Shown: positions 15,625-23,472, numbered from the stretch's first letter. The stretch is DNA of 64,000 nucleotides from an uncultured Muribaculaceae bacterium (GCA_958436175.1 CAUBJF010000002.1:372001-436000); one strand, 5' to 3'. Notes: generated from the letters alone by a model not told the origin. Numbers and translations are program-made.

Positions 15625-16371
15625 TTATAAGTACAACTCCGGTTCACGACGCTTGCTATTTTGAGCGCAGAATACTTTTTCCACAGTTGCGTACATGATA
15701 CCCTTGAACTTGCGGGCTTGAGTGCTACAGACAGCAACGCATCGGCAGCACGTGATGCACTTGTCTTTGTCTGTTGCCAGTGTTACTGGGTCAATAGCAC
15801 CGGTAGGACATTCACGGGCACATACACCGCATGAACGGCATTCCTTTTCATCGGTCTGAGGACGCAGTGGAATTGCTGCCGGCTTCTTGTATGGTCGATT
15901 ACCTTTTACAGTTTGAATATCTAATTTGCCAGACTGTTTTGCTCGTCTGATGAAGTCAACGGCAATTTCAATGTCATGTTTGTCGGGTCTTCCATTGGCT
16001 ACTTTGGGAAAGATACAGTGTTGAGCGATGAAAGCTCCAGCTGCTATCACCTCAAAACCATCTTCCGTCGCTATGTCTATAAGTTCGAGCAATGCGTCAT
16101 CATAGTCGCGATTACCATAAACGACGGCGACAATTGCTTTCATTCCACAACCGTCAATCCGACGAAATAGTTTCGCAGCCATCTCAGGTATACGTCCTGC
16201 ATAAACAGGGGCAATCAACAGAACAGTATCTCCATTCACAAGATCACATTCAACTTCACAGGCTCCATGCGTAAGATCTATCTGTTGGGAATACTCACCA
16301 AAGGCTTCTGTCATAGCCTTTGCGTATTTGCAGGTCGTGCCTGATGGACTGAAAAAGAATGTATGTAACAT
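15625..16371 (-). CDS. EFR1-type flavodoxin-ferredoxin fusion
   Basis: 248 residues from the ATG at 16371 (MLHTFFFSPSGTT). The flavodoxin FMN loop SPSGTT is at the N-terminus, with VLLIAPVYAGRIP in the middle. Two 4Fe-4S ferredoxin motifs lie near the C-terminus (CRSCGVCARECP and CITCCRCVAVCS). An upstream in-frame ATG at 16458 would add 29 residues not part of the fold. Likely an electron-transfer protein; its partner is not evident. The 190 bases upstream (16372-16561) contain only a 31-codon frame (16459-16554) I do not support as a gene. Confidence 0.8.
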   Translation of the reverse strand: MLHTFFFSPSGTTCKYAKAMTEAFGEYSQQIDLTHGACEVECDLVNGDTVLLIAPVYAGRIPEMAAKLFRRIDGCGMKAIVAVVYGNRDYDDALLELIDIATEDGFEVIAAGAFIAQHCIFPKVANGRPDKHDIEIAVDFIRRAKQSGKLDIQTVKGNRPYKKPAAIPLRPQTDEKECRSCGVCARECPTGAIDPVTLATDKDKCITCCRCVAVCSTQARKFKGIMYATVEKVFCAQNSKRREPELYL

Positions 16372-16561
16372 ATTTTGATTAGTTATTTTGACTCGATATA
16401 TAAGAACCAATGCAAATTGTGCGGATATGCCATAGACAAGTGCTTCCAGCAATACCATTCAGGACGCGCCACAGTTCACTCTACAAGGACTCGAAGAATC
16501 TCTCGATGATGTATCGAAATTCAAATTGCGTGTAACAATCTTTATATCAGTCATGATTTGA

Positions 16562-17686
16562 TTATTGGTCTTTATAGTTGATTGAATATAATACCTCCCC
16601 CAAATCCTCTACATTCGCATGATCATCGTTGCTCATTTGCAAATCGACGATACTATATGTGGTGTCCTGCCGGGCTGCAAGCTTGAATCTTAAAAGGACA
16701 CAGCGGCTTCGATAAACATAAAGCCATCCATCATCGAGATATACACCATAGCGATTATCCCAGTCTGTAAAGTATGCTCTGAAAAGTTTCTTTTTCTTAT
16801 CCTCGTCTATTTCCCTGTCGGCGTAGGGATTATCTATATCATGCCAACAGTGTTTTTCGACATTTGAAAGAGCATCGTTTTTCTTGAAAAAATAACGATG
16901 GTCATAATCGTATGCTCTCGCCTTAACTAGAATCTTTCCATACTGCTTTACCACATTAGTAGGGTACTGAATAGCTTCGTAATTGCCTCCGAATTTCTTT
17001 TTAGTCATTGAATATAAACACCCATACATTGCCTCGGCAAAAGCTCCTGTCAGAACCATCGCCAGATGACGATTTGCAGGACATTTGGCTGCATTATGAA
17101 GTGCAGATGTGAAATCCCAGCTATAATAGAAACAACGCCAAGCGAAGGTTATATACTCTAAAAGGTCGTGCCATGAATGATTCTCTCCCGATGGATAGTA
17201 ATTTATCACACAAGATGGTATATCATTGATCGCTTCATCTTTGGTCGCACCTTCATTCAATCTTCGCAAAATGCGCATCATCAGCATTGCATATCCCTCT
17301 TGCTTCCCTCCATGGAAGAATGAACTCCAATGTACTTGAGACTGTCGCTCTTTTGGGAGGAAGCCGCTGTCGACGATTGCGCCGATTATCATGGCGACCT
17401 TCAACTCAAACGGTATAGCTTTGTCGTAGTCGGTGGTTCCCCATCTATGCCAATCGTCCGGGATTATCACTCCGTCAGCCCGACAGTGCATTAATGCCTT
17501 ACCGCATATCATGTATAGTCGATGTTTCAGGATTGTACCTCCCTCATTAATCATCGGCCACATTACTATAGGAAGCAGACCATAACCTGACAATCTTGCG
17601 TCCGGAGAAACAAGACGCTCATAGAAACATGTTTTATCATGTTCCCATGTCCATGATGCAAGGTCTCCGATTACTGCTCCAACCAT
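16562..17686 (-). CDS. Divergent ADP-ribosylglycohydrolase-like protein
   Basis: 374 residues. The start MVGAVIGDLASWTWE and the segment LAMVLTGAFAEAMYG resemble DraG/ARH family proteins (MIGAIIGDIAGS; GAIAGAxYG). However, the metal-binding TDDT after the N-terminus and the GGDTDT motif near the C-terminus are replaced (SPDARLSGYG and KCPANRHLAM), so hydrolase activity by the known mechanism is doubtful. It is last in a five-gene leftward operon with a zeta toxin, 3 bases after a small acidic protein gene. It could bind ADP-ribose or a nucleotide sugar without cleaving it. Confidence 0.6.
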   Translation of the reverse strand: MVGAVIGDLASWTWEHDKTCFYERLVSPDARLSGYGLLPIVMWPMINEGGTILKHRLYMICGKALMHCRADGVIIPDDWHRWGTTDYDKAIPFELKVAMIIGAIVDSGFLPKERQSQVHWSSFFHGGKQEGYAMLMMRILRRLNEGATKDEAINDIPSCVINYYPSGENHSWHDLLEYITFAWRCFYYSWDFTSALHNAAKCPANRHLAMVLTGAFAEAMYGCLYSMTKKKFGGNYEAIQYPTNVVKQYGKILVKARAYDYDHRYFFKKNDALSNVEKHCWHDIDNPYADREIDEDKKKKLFRAYFTDWDNRYGVYLDDGWLYVYRSRCVLLRFKLAARQDTTYSIVDLQMSNDDHANVEDLGEVLYSINYKDQ

Positions 17687-17689
17687 TGT

Positions 17690-17860
17690 TCAATCCCAGT
17701 CGTTTAATGCGTTTATATATCTGTCCACGTCAATTATCTGGATGTAATGCTTCTTCCTTTTTTGGCAATCAGGGCAACTGCATTCATCCGACTCTGTATG
17801 TAGTGATGAAGTCTCCGCTTCGCAAGATTCATCCAACATCTCTTCTTCTTTTTCAGACAT
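17690..17860 (-). CDS. Small acidic CxCxxC protein (56 aa)
   Basis: An ATG frame of 56 residues: acidic N-terminus (MSEKEEEMLDESCEAE), then a CSCPDCQ cluster, a KRKKH basic patch and a short C-terminal helix. The Cys cluster could bind a metal. It fits tightly between neighbours (11 bases after the 117-residue gene, 3 bases before the ARH-like gene), supporting a real co-transcribed gene. No family recognised. Confidence 0.55.
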   Translation of the reverse strand: MSEKEEEMLDESCEAETSSLHTESDECSCPDCQKRKKHYIQIIDVDRYINALNDWD

Positions 17861-17871
17861 TACTATAGTCG

Positions 17872-18225
17872 TTAGTTCAAGCAGTAATCTATCTCAATCA
17901 ATTCTCCGTATGATTTTGCGAGATCATGGATTGCTTCGTCATTAAGCACCCAGTCTTCATTACCGCCATAGGAGTTTTTGAGGTCTATCATAAGGTTGAG
18001 AAGAGCGACGTCACGGTTTGGAGCGGTCAGATTGCTTTCCTCAATATACATCACCTGGACAAGCCAGTTGTCCGGATTTATACGAAGGTAGCAGTCCGCC
18101 ACATCCGGATCTGTGTCAATACGCTCTTGAACGGCAGAACGAATGGCCTGTTCAAGAGCGTAAATCTGTTCGTATGGGGTATGTGAAACGTTTATCATTG
18201 GTCTGGTATAATGTTTTTTGCCCAT
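17872..18225 (-). CDS. Conserved-looking protein of unknown function in the zeta operon
   Basis: 117 residues, mixed alpha/beta, with YEQIYALEQAIRSAVQERIDTDPDVADCYLRIN and a Tyr/Asp-rich C-terminus. No motif I recognise. Its start overlaps the 3-prime end of the zeta toxin gene by 31 bases, so it is translationally coupled. It may be an accessory immunity factor or a second effector. Confidence 0.6.
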   Translation of the reverse strand: MGKKHYTRPMINVSHTPYEQIYALEQAIRSAVQERIDTDPDVADCYLRINPDNWLVQVMYIEESNLTAPNRDVALLNLMIDLKNSYGGNEDWVLNDEAIHDLAKSYGELIEIDYCLN

Positions 18226-18800
18226 GTCGGAAGTTCCTTGACATACATCTTCTCCAGTTTTCCGTTACTGAGCCGAAACTGAATCTGAGCATCCCTATCA
18301 TTGACTGAATTATCATAGACATACAAGCGGTCGACCATACGGGCAATAATCCCGCAATTCTCAATAGACTTCGTATATCTGGATATAATCTTCCTGATTG
18401 GCACGTCATGTCCGCCTTCCATAACTCTCTTCGCTATTCGAGAGGCGTTTATGGACGGATGACTCGTAGATATAAAGAACACTCGAATAAAAAATCCGGC
18501 CTCTTTTGCACGGACAAGGAAATCAATCTTATCTTCCGCAGAGAATACTGTCTCAAACACAAAACTGATTTTGTCACGAAGACACTGCTCTCGCCACTCA
18601 GCGCAATAATTGGCGGCTTCAAGTACCGCCTTCTGTGAGTTCCAGTCGCCGAACTTATCATTGGCAATCTGGTCAGGATTAATGTAGACAGTACCATCAG
18701 CCCATTCATGATGAAGGAATTTTTGCGTCACGGAAGTCTTGCCCGACCCATTGGGCCCGGCAATCACTATGAGTTCCGGCCTTCTTCCTGGCTTAACCAT
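18195..18800 (-). CDS. Zeta-toxin family kinase
   Basis: 201 residues. Walker A GPNGSGKTS (residues 15-23), then YINPDQIA with the presumed catalytic Asp at 43, VFETVFS, and a C-terminal YDNS segment: the zeta/PezT layout. These kinases phosphorylate UDP-N-acetylglucosamine and block cell wall synthesis; some relatives act on other nucleotides. It overlaps the upstream antitoxin gene by 8 bases. Confidence 0.88.
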   Translation of the reverse strand: MVKPGRRPELIVIAGPNGSGKTSVTQKFLHHEWADGTVYINPDQIANDKFGDWNSQKAVLEAANYCAEWREQCLRDKISFVFETVFSAEDKIDFLVRAKEAGFFIRVFFISTSHPSINASRIAKRVMEGGHDVPIRKIISRYTKSIENCGIIARMVDRLYVYDNSVNDRDAQIQFRLSNGKLEKMYVKELPTWAKNIIPDQ

Positions 18801-19002
18801 TTATCACGCTGTTTATGCGGTCTGCCCATTTAGCTTTTTTTGCTTCGGCATTGCGGCGCATTTCAGAAAAATAGGCAGAAGTGGCCTGCTCCTGACGCAC
18901 CTTGGCATCATGAGCCACCTCCTTCATAAGCTGTGCCAGCATCTCGTCACTCGGTTCCTGTCCCGAAGTGAAGCGGTATGAATTCATTTCCTGTTCTGAC
19001 AT
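18793..19002 (-). CDS. Probable antitoxin of the zeta system
   Basis: 69 residues, helical and charged (FTSGQEPSDEMLAQLMKEVAHDAKVR), with a Lys-rich C-terminus. Position first in the operon and the 8-base overlap with the zeta gene indicate an antitoxin, although it is not obviously an epsilon homologue. Promoter at 19024-19031. Confidence 0.72.
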   Translation of the reverse strand: MSEQEMNSYRFTSGQEPSDEMLAQLMKEVAHDAKVRQEQATSAYFSEMRRNAEAKKAKWADRINSVING

Positions 19003-19023
19003 ATTTTCGTGCTGTTACGATTA

Positions 19024-19031
19024 CAAAGTTA
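19024..19031 (-). promoter_or_regulatory. -7 promoter element of the zeta operon
   Basis: Minus-strand TAACTTTG, 21 bases before the antitoxin ATG at 19002. No -33 box at the usual spacing. Confidence 0.6.
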
Positions 19032-19158
19032 CAACAAATATTTAATATTTTGGGTTTTACGCCCTAAAAGTCTTGCACATGAAGCAATCAATTTCATATA
19101 TTGGTCACTTCAATGTAAATTCTATCGTATTTCAGTCCGTCAAAGATTTGCGAACTTC

Positions 19159-19332
19159 TCAACTGCCGGATTTTACCCTTCCTTTTCTGACTATGTAGCC
19201 ATATTCTTTAAGATCTGATATAATTCTTGCGATATGACTTCTCGACAATGACAATCCTGTTACTTTTATCAGTTCTGCGTATGTAATGAAACCATTCATG
19301 CATATTAGCTGGGAAACCTTTTTTATGAACAT
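19159..19332 (-). CDS. Small winged helix-turn-helix protein (57 aa)
   Basis: An ATG frame of 57 residues with clear helix-turn-helix layout: GFITYAELIKVTGLS, then RSHIARIISDLKEYG, then a wing YIVRKGRVKSG. It resembles a MarR/ArsR-type DNA-binding domain standing alone or a remnant of a longer regulator. It lies between the zeta operon and RNA copy 3. The rest of 19033-19420 holds nothing else I recognise. Confidence 0.55.
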   Translation of the reverse strand: MFIKKVSQLICMNGFITYAELIKVTGLSLSRSHIARIISDLKEYGYIVRKGRVKSGS

Positions 19333-19420
19333 CTGATAATTAGAATTTTACAGTTCGCAGTTCCATTTACAGTCTCATTCATGTGAGATTAATTATCAAC
19401 CTTTTCCGATTTAGTCGATT

Positions 19421-19677
19421 GAGTCTTGGCAGGGAGGCATTTTTCTGTGCGAAGTTACTGCGTCCGTGAGCAACGTCAAGTGTCGCTGCGCTTTTCGTCG
19501 AGTCTCGCCCATGAGCCTCCACAAATTTTATCATTCCTCCAAAATTTGGGTATCCTGGTCTTGCCATCGCCTTCACACTTGCCTTATGCTCACTCCGGCC
19601 GCAGTTTAGACTTGCACGAAAAACGGCCAGCCCTGCCGAAGAAGCTCAAAGAGCTTCACAAAAGGGAAAAGAATTAA
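19421..19677 (+). ncRNA. Structured RNA element, copy 3 of 3 (most diverged)
   Basis: This copy proves the fold: P4 is GTGAGCA (19466-19472) paired with TGCTCAC (19587-19593), where copy 1 has GGGAGGA with TCCTCCC, so two pairs changed on both sides. P3 begins ACTGCG (19457-19462) with CGCAGT (19600-19605). The internal hairpin is CAAATTTT/AAAATTTG (19522-19548) instead of CAATTTTT/AAAAATTG, again compensated. P1 keeps a G-U. The 3-prime hairpin has loop AAA instead of AAT. The next ATG is at 19706. Confidence 0.8.
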
Positions 19678-19705
19678 AACTCAAACATTTCAAAACTTAT
19701 TGATT

Positions 19706-19900
19706 ATGCGAGTAAAGAGAATGACCATTGAAGAAGGCAAGCGAGTCGGCATAAGTCGCTTCCCGAATTTCCACAAGACAGGGAGTGTACGGGGCATGAA
19801 GAAGCTCTATTATGGACCGCACTGCCTTCTGGTGCGCTGTGGCGACTATATCTATAATGTGTCGCCAGAACCACAAATCTACAATCAGGCAACAATATAA
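19706..19900 (+). CDS. Small protein of unknown function (64 aa)
   Basis: Starts at the ATG at 19706 (MRVKRMTIEEGKRVGISRF); the in-frame TTG at 19700 is less likely. A basic protein with a C-terminal LLVRCGDYIYNVSPEPQIY beta-rich part. First gene after RNA copy 3 and head of a tight rightward series to 20766. No family recognised, but the type is common in Bacteroidales conjugative elements. Confidence 0.6.
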   Translation: MRVKRMTIEEGKRVGISRFPNFHKTGSVRGMKKLYYGPHCLLVRCGDYIYNVSPEPQIYNQATI

Positions 19901-19912
19901 TCACCAACCAAT

Positions 19913-20230
19913 ATGAACACAGACATAGACTTTATGAAAATCGCAGATGGCGACAAGGCATTTGTGGCGCAGTTTGAGAACTTTGTCAACGGCAAGGTGA
20001 GCAGCACGGAAAAGACCGGCATGGCTATGACAACCATGCACCGCTATCTCCAACAGCAGGCTTTCAAGGTTTGCGTCGGTTTCATGAAATCGCTTGCGCA
20101 CAACTATCAGAAAGGACGGTTTGATGACCGCAACGAGTGGGCATCACGTCTCGCAAACGAGGCATACGGACATCTGGTTGATTTGAGCTTAATATATGAC
20201 CCTCAATATTACGAACTCAAAAACAGATAA
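19913..20230 (+). CDS. Mobile-element protein of unknown function (105 aa)
   Basis: 105 residues, mostly helical (DKAFVAQFENFVNGK, MTTMHRYLQQQAFKVCVGFMKSLA) with an aromatic C-terminus DPQYYELKNR. It follows the previous gene by 12 bases and precedes 20235 by 4 bases. Typical small cargo of Bacteroidales elements; no domain identified. Confidence 0.65.
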   Translation: MNTDIDFMKIADGDKAFVAQFENFVNGKVSSTEKTGMAMTTMHRYLQQQAFKVCVGFMKSLAHNYQKGRFDDRNEWASRLANEAYGHLVDLSLIYDPQYYELKNR

Positions 20231-20234
20231 CGAC

Positions 20235-20402
20235 ATGGACGAAACGGATTTCCCCGAGTACGGACGGCAGTGTGACCTCAAAGAGCCGTGGCGTGGTTAT
20301 CGCCGAGGAACAATAGTAGGTCGCAGCGGCTACCGCCTTATCATTGAATTAAGCAGTGGCGCGAGAATAGAATTATACGATGACGAAATAGAATTTGACT
20401 GA
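20235..20402 (+). CDS. Small protein of unknown function (55 aa)
   Basis: 55 residues from the ATG at 20235. Beta-rich (GYRRGTIVGRSGYRLIIELSSG), ending in acidic DDEIEFD; it resembles a small SH3-like barrel. The gene after it begins one base after its stop. Confidence 0.6.
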   Translation: MDETDFPEYGRQCDLKEPWRGYRRGTIVGRSGYRLIIELSSGARIELYDDEIEFD

Positions 20403-20403
20403 T

Positions 20404-20766
20404 ATGTGTAGACTACAGACACCACAACTGGAGGAAGCCTTAAAGGACTTTCCTCTCTACTCCCAGGACGGCAAGGGAAAGGATGCGATATGCCGTGCCA
20501 TCTTCGCAATAGGCTCAGCCCGATGGTTCATACTTGAGGGTGAGAGTGAGGATGGAGATACCATCATGTTCGGCATTGTGATCGGATTGCTCGAAGATGA
20601 ATACGGCTATGTGTCGCTGAAGGAACTCTCCGAGGTAGAATTAGACCTTACATCACAAGGGTATGGCAAACTTCAGGTAAGACAGCAAGCGAACTTCAAA
20701 CCGACAGCGTTGAAAAACCTTCGTGACGACAGACTCCGGAATTTTCTCGCCAGGTTTGAGGATTAA
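20404..20766 (+). CDS. DUF2958-like protein
   Basis: 120 residues from the ATG at 20404. The segments ARWFILEGESEDGDTIMFGIVIGLLEDEYGYVSLKELSEV followed by FKPTALKNL match the DUF2958 pattern found on plasmids and integrative elements across phyla. Its role is unknown. Last gene of this series, followed by a terminator. Confidence 0.75.
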   Translation: MCRLQTPQLEEALKDFPLYSQDGKGKDAICRAIFAIGSARWFILEGESEDGDTIMFGIVIGLLEDEYGYVSLKELSEVELDLTSQGYGKLQVRQQANFKPTALKNLRDDRLRNFLARFED

Positions 20767-20773
20767 TCAATTA

Positions 20774-20804
20774 GTCAGCCGTGGATCTCTCCGCCACGGC
20801 TGAC
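20774..20804 (+). terminator. Terminator-like hairpin
   Basis: A perfect 11-base stem GTCAGCCGTGG with complement and a 9-base loop, 7 bases after the DUF2958 stop. No strong U-tract. Confidence 0.6.
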
Positions 20805-20821
20805 ACAAACACCGACCGATT

Positions 20822-21199
20822 ATGTATATTGATGATTTGACCGACGTGGTAGTGGCATGTGCCGAAGCCAAAGGCTGGAAAGTGGAGGCCGGCATAATCT
20901 ACAAGGAGCAGAAAAGCGAGTTTGAATTTGCCAAGTTCAGCCCTGCCGGACGAGACTTTTCATTCAGTGCGACCATGAATTGTGCCAACATCAACTCTCT
21001 TATCGAGGACATCGACAATTACTATGAGGGATTTGATGTCGACTCCGAGACATATCTGTGGCTTGACCAGTTTGGGCATGGCAAACGTGGTGCGCCATAC
21101 CGCATGAGAGCCGTGCTTGAAGATATGGAGGCTACCGAGAAGATGATAGAGGAACTGTTGGACGCGATAAAGGAAATGGAGGTACCGGAGGAATACTGA
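20822..21199 (+). CDS. Element protein, paralogue of 21286-21669 (125 aa)
   Basis: 125 residues: N-terminal DVVVACAEAKGWKVEAGIIYKEQ, then FSFSATMNCANINSLIEDIDNYYEGFD, then helices with many Glu. The layout and spacing parallel the protein at 21286-21669 (FCFTAEITDGQVITLVDEIISFVDALD). Function unknown. Confidence 0.65.
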   Translation: MYIDDLTDVVVACAEAKGWKVEAGIIYKEQKSEFEFAKFSPAGRDFSFSATMNCANINSLIEDIDNYYEGFDVDSETYLWLDQFGHGKRGAPYRMRAVLEDMEATEKMIEELLDAIKEMEVPEEY

Positions 21200-21223
21200 T
21201 TGTTCCCATTTAACCTATAAAAC

Positions 21224-21256
21224 GACCTGCCATATCCATCACGGACATGGCAGGTC
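21224..21256 (+). terminator. Terminator-like hairpin
   Basis: Stem GACCTGCCAT/ATGGCAGGTC with a CC/GG continuation, lying between the two paralogous genes. Confidence 0.6.
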
Positions 21257-21285
21257 TGAGTGTGTAATTTAATCATTTAATAATC

Positions 21286-21669
21286 ATGCTTCATAGTGAT
21301 ATTGTAAGAATAGCGGCTAAGAACGGATGGCACGTCAAACTAACGCTTTCACAGAATGGTAAGCGATATTACGACTTCTACCGCCAGACACTTGGCGGCG
21401 TGCCATTCTGCTTTACCGCAGAGATTACAGATGGTCAGGTGATAACGCTCGTTGACGAGATCATCTCTTTTGTCGATGCCCTCGACCCCGAGCGTTATGC
21501 AGGCGAGTGGCTTGAAATATCCGGGAAAACATCCCCAAACCGGTATTCCCAAGCCGTAGCTGACATGGATGACATCCGCATCCGTGCCTGGCTTCTCGCT
21601 ATCGACCTATCCGAAATCGCCGAGAAACCTGACCGGTTTTTCGACTTTCCTTGGTACTGCTGGAACTGA
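21286..21669 (+). CDS. Element protein, paralogue of 20822-21199 (127 aa)
   Basis: 127 residues with the same order of segments as its upstream paralogue, diverged in sequence: DIVRIAAKNGWHVKLTLSQNGKRYYDFY, then FCFTAEITDGQ, then a helical C-terminus ending in PWYCWN. Local duplication followed by divergence is likely. Function unknown. It ends 10 bases before the stop of the convergent HTH gene. Confidence 0.65.
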   Translation: MLHSDIVRIAAKNGWHVKLTLSQNGKRYYDFYRQTLGGVPFCFTAEITDGQVITLVDEIISFVDALDPERYAGEWLEISGKTSPNRYSQAVADMDDIRIRAWLLAIDLSEIAEKPDRFFDFPWYCWN

Positions 21670-21679
21670 TAGATAAAGG

Positions 21680-21925
21680 TTAGTTCTTTCCAGACTTACG
21701 TTTTCGCCCCTTTTTCGGAAGGCCACCCTGTTTATATTCTATCAGGGTCTGACCAAGAAAGACATATCTCCCGTTAGTAGGAGATTTAAGATATGGCAAC
21801 GGTTTATTTTCGTTTGAAAGATAGTCATAAATAGTACATCTGTGTACGCCAAAATACCGAGCTGCCTGACCGACGGAATATAATAACTCCGGGCGTATAT
21901 CCACTGCGTTTTGTTTTTCCCTCAT
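21680..21925 (-). CDS. Excisionase-like helix-turn-helix protein (81 aa)
   Basis: 81 residues from the ATG at 21925. The core ELLYSVGQAARYFGVHRCTIYDYLSNENKPLPYLKS is a MerR/excisionase-type HTH, followed by GRYVFLGQTLIEYKQ and a Lys/Arg-rich tail. Such proteins act as excisionases or small regulators in Bacteroidales elements. No integrase lies beside it. Confidence 0.75.
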   Translation of the reverse strand: MREKQNAVDIRPELLYSVGQAARYFGVHRCTIYDYLSNENKPLPYLKSPTNGRYVFLGQTLIEYKQGGLPKKGRKRKSGKN

Positions 21926-21957
21926 ATTATGGCTTATGCAAAGGTTTATTAACACTG

Positions 21958-21965
21958 CAAAATTA
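21958..21965 (-). promoter_or_regulatory. -7 promoter element for the excisionase-like gene
   Basis: Minus-strand TAATTTTG, 33 bases before the ATG at 21925. Confidence 0.55.
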
Positions 21966-22019
21966 TCTATAACCGAAGACACCTCAAAGTATGAAATGTG
22001 TGATAATATGCGATATTAT

Positions 22020-22177
22020 ATGACTTTACAGGACATCAATGAACTTTACGCAATTAGGAGGATGAATCAAGACACTGTCAGGAATATCTGAGGTCATTCT
22101 TGGGGTATATGGTCTATGAAGGTGACAAAGTTGACAAAATTTATTTGAAGATTCCAGCTCAATTAAGCGGGAAATAA
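22020..22177 (+). pseudogene. Possible frameshifted small HTH-type gene
   Basis: An ATG frame (MTLQDINELYAIRRMNQDTVRNI) stops at 22091. A different frame continues smoothly as EYLRSFLGYMVYEGDKVDKIY to a stop at 22175-22177. A single frame change near 22081 would join them into a protein of about 52 residues. Support is coding style only. Confidence 0.25.
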
Positions 22178-22246
22178 CTGATTGTTATTCAATATTTTTC
22201 TTTTATTCTTTAAAGAAATGAGAAGATATAGATATACATCCATAAA

Positions 22247-22313
22247 TGTCAACTCTTGGATATGAGTTTTATGCTAATTGGTAGAATGTCAACCGTTGTC
22301 AACGTTTGTCAAC
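22247..22313 (+). repeat. TGTCAAC iteron-like direct repeats
   Basis: TGTCAAC occurs at 22247-22253, 22287-22293, 22297-22303 and 22307-22313: the last three exactly 10 bases apart, the first 40 bases before them, so all lie on one helix face. An inverted copy (GTTGACA) is at 22130-22136. This is the form of iterons at a replication origin or a cooperative operator. The rest of 22178-22470 shows nothing else clear. Confidence 0.6.
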
Positions 22314-22470
22314 GCATCAAATTTTACGGATATAGCTCATATCAAACCAATTAAGCTGTGTCACCATTGTCATTGCCAAAATACGAGCTTGATATTTTCG
22401 CTAAAACTGCCGTCAAAGAAAAAGACCACCCATTATGTACGGCCTTTAATGTATCAACGGGTCTCAAACA

Positions 22471-23472
22471 TCATTGTTTCCCGTTTATTTTGTCGTTGAA
22501 AGCTTGAAGTTCAGAAATCATTGTCTCGAACGGAAGTGATTCGCCGTAGATCATTTCCTCTTGCATCGTCTCATAGTCCTTCTTCCATTCATTGAGTACA
22601 GACTCCGGCGGGATAAATGTCAATGTCGGTTTTGATAATGTGGAATAGTCAAAGCCTTTAAGACCGATAAAGGTTTTTCGGTGTTCGATAACCGTATCAT
22701 AAAGATTTTGGTCAGACAGAGCTTCCTCTGCAATGGGTGTATGGAGCATACGGTGAACATCATATAAATGTCGGGACATGCGTTCAACTCTTATCTGACC
22801 TTCTCCTTTTGCAAATTCTTCATGCAGCAGAAATATCTTCTCCAGAAATGTGCGTTTGGGTAATACTGCCCTCACTGAGAACTTAGGTTCTGCAAATACG
22901 GCTCCCGGAACTGTGCTGTCGATGAGAGAATCAATCAGCACGTCTTCGATGGGTTCGGCCATTGACCGACCACTGACCTCGATTTTCACTACCGGTGGAA
23001 TATAGCTTACAGAAGATGCCGCCTGCTCATATTCAACATAGATTACTTCCGGGTCAGTGGTGCTGATTGGAGTTATGTTGACATACACCCTGAACTTATC
23101 AGGATTGACACCATCTTTAACCAATTGTTCCCGTAGGTCGAATTGAAGTGTCTCTCTAACGAATGTGCAGGCAGCGCGTCTTAGCTTGTCGCTTATCTGA
23201 GTCTTACTGAGTTTGCCCTCGAAACCAAGGTATTCCCTTGTGATTCCTATGTCCGCGTCCTCACTCATTCGCTGTATCAACTGCCAACATTTACTTAGAT
23301 TCGTGCCACCTTTAAACGAAAGATATTGAGCATAAGGAAGTTGAAATAATGCTCGAAGCACTGATGTTACCCACCAGTCTTTCTCAATGATGGCTGATTT
23401 CAGACCTATTCTGGTCTGTAGGCTATCGAGAATCTGTTTCCTTTCGGAGCTGTCTATATCTATGAATTTCAT
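22471..23472 (-). CDS. AbiEii-type nucleotidyltransferase toxin
   Basis: 333 residues from the ATG at 23472. The family core is visible: SAIIEKDWWVTSVLRALF, then LSFKGGTNLSKCW (the GG/S nucleotidyltransferase motif), then EDADIGI as the metal-binding acidic pair. AbiEii/MenA-type proteins add nucleotides to tRNA and so arrest growth. The ATG overlaps the stop of the AbiEi-like gene (ATGA), the usual coupled arrangement of this type IV toxin-antitoxin system. Confidence 0.85.
   Translation of the reverse strand: MKFIDIDSSERKQILDSLQTRIGLKSAIIEKDWWVTSVLRALFQLPYAQYLSFKGGTNLSKCWQLIQRMSEDADIGITREYLGFEGKLSKTQISDKLRRAACTFVRETLQFDLREQLVKDGVNPDKFRVYVNITPISTTDPEVIYVEYEQAASSVSYIPPVVKIEVSGRSMAEPIEDVLIDSLIDSTVPGAVFAEPKFSVRAVLPKRTFLEKIFLLHEEFAKGEGQIRVERMSRHLYDVHRMLHTPIAEEALSDQNLYDTVIEHRKTFIGLKGFDYSTLSKPTLTFIPPESVLNEWKKDYETMQEEMIYGESLPFETMISELQAFNDKINGKQ

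Noticed and set aside
22247..22313. CRISPR array from the TGTCAAC repeats
   Set aside because: The repeat is 7 bases with 10-base period; no spacers and no cas genes.
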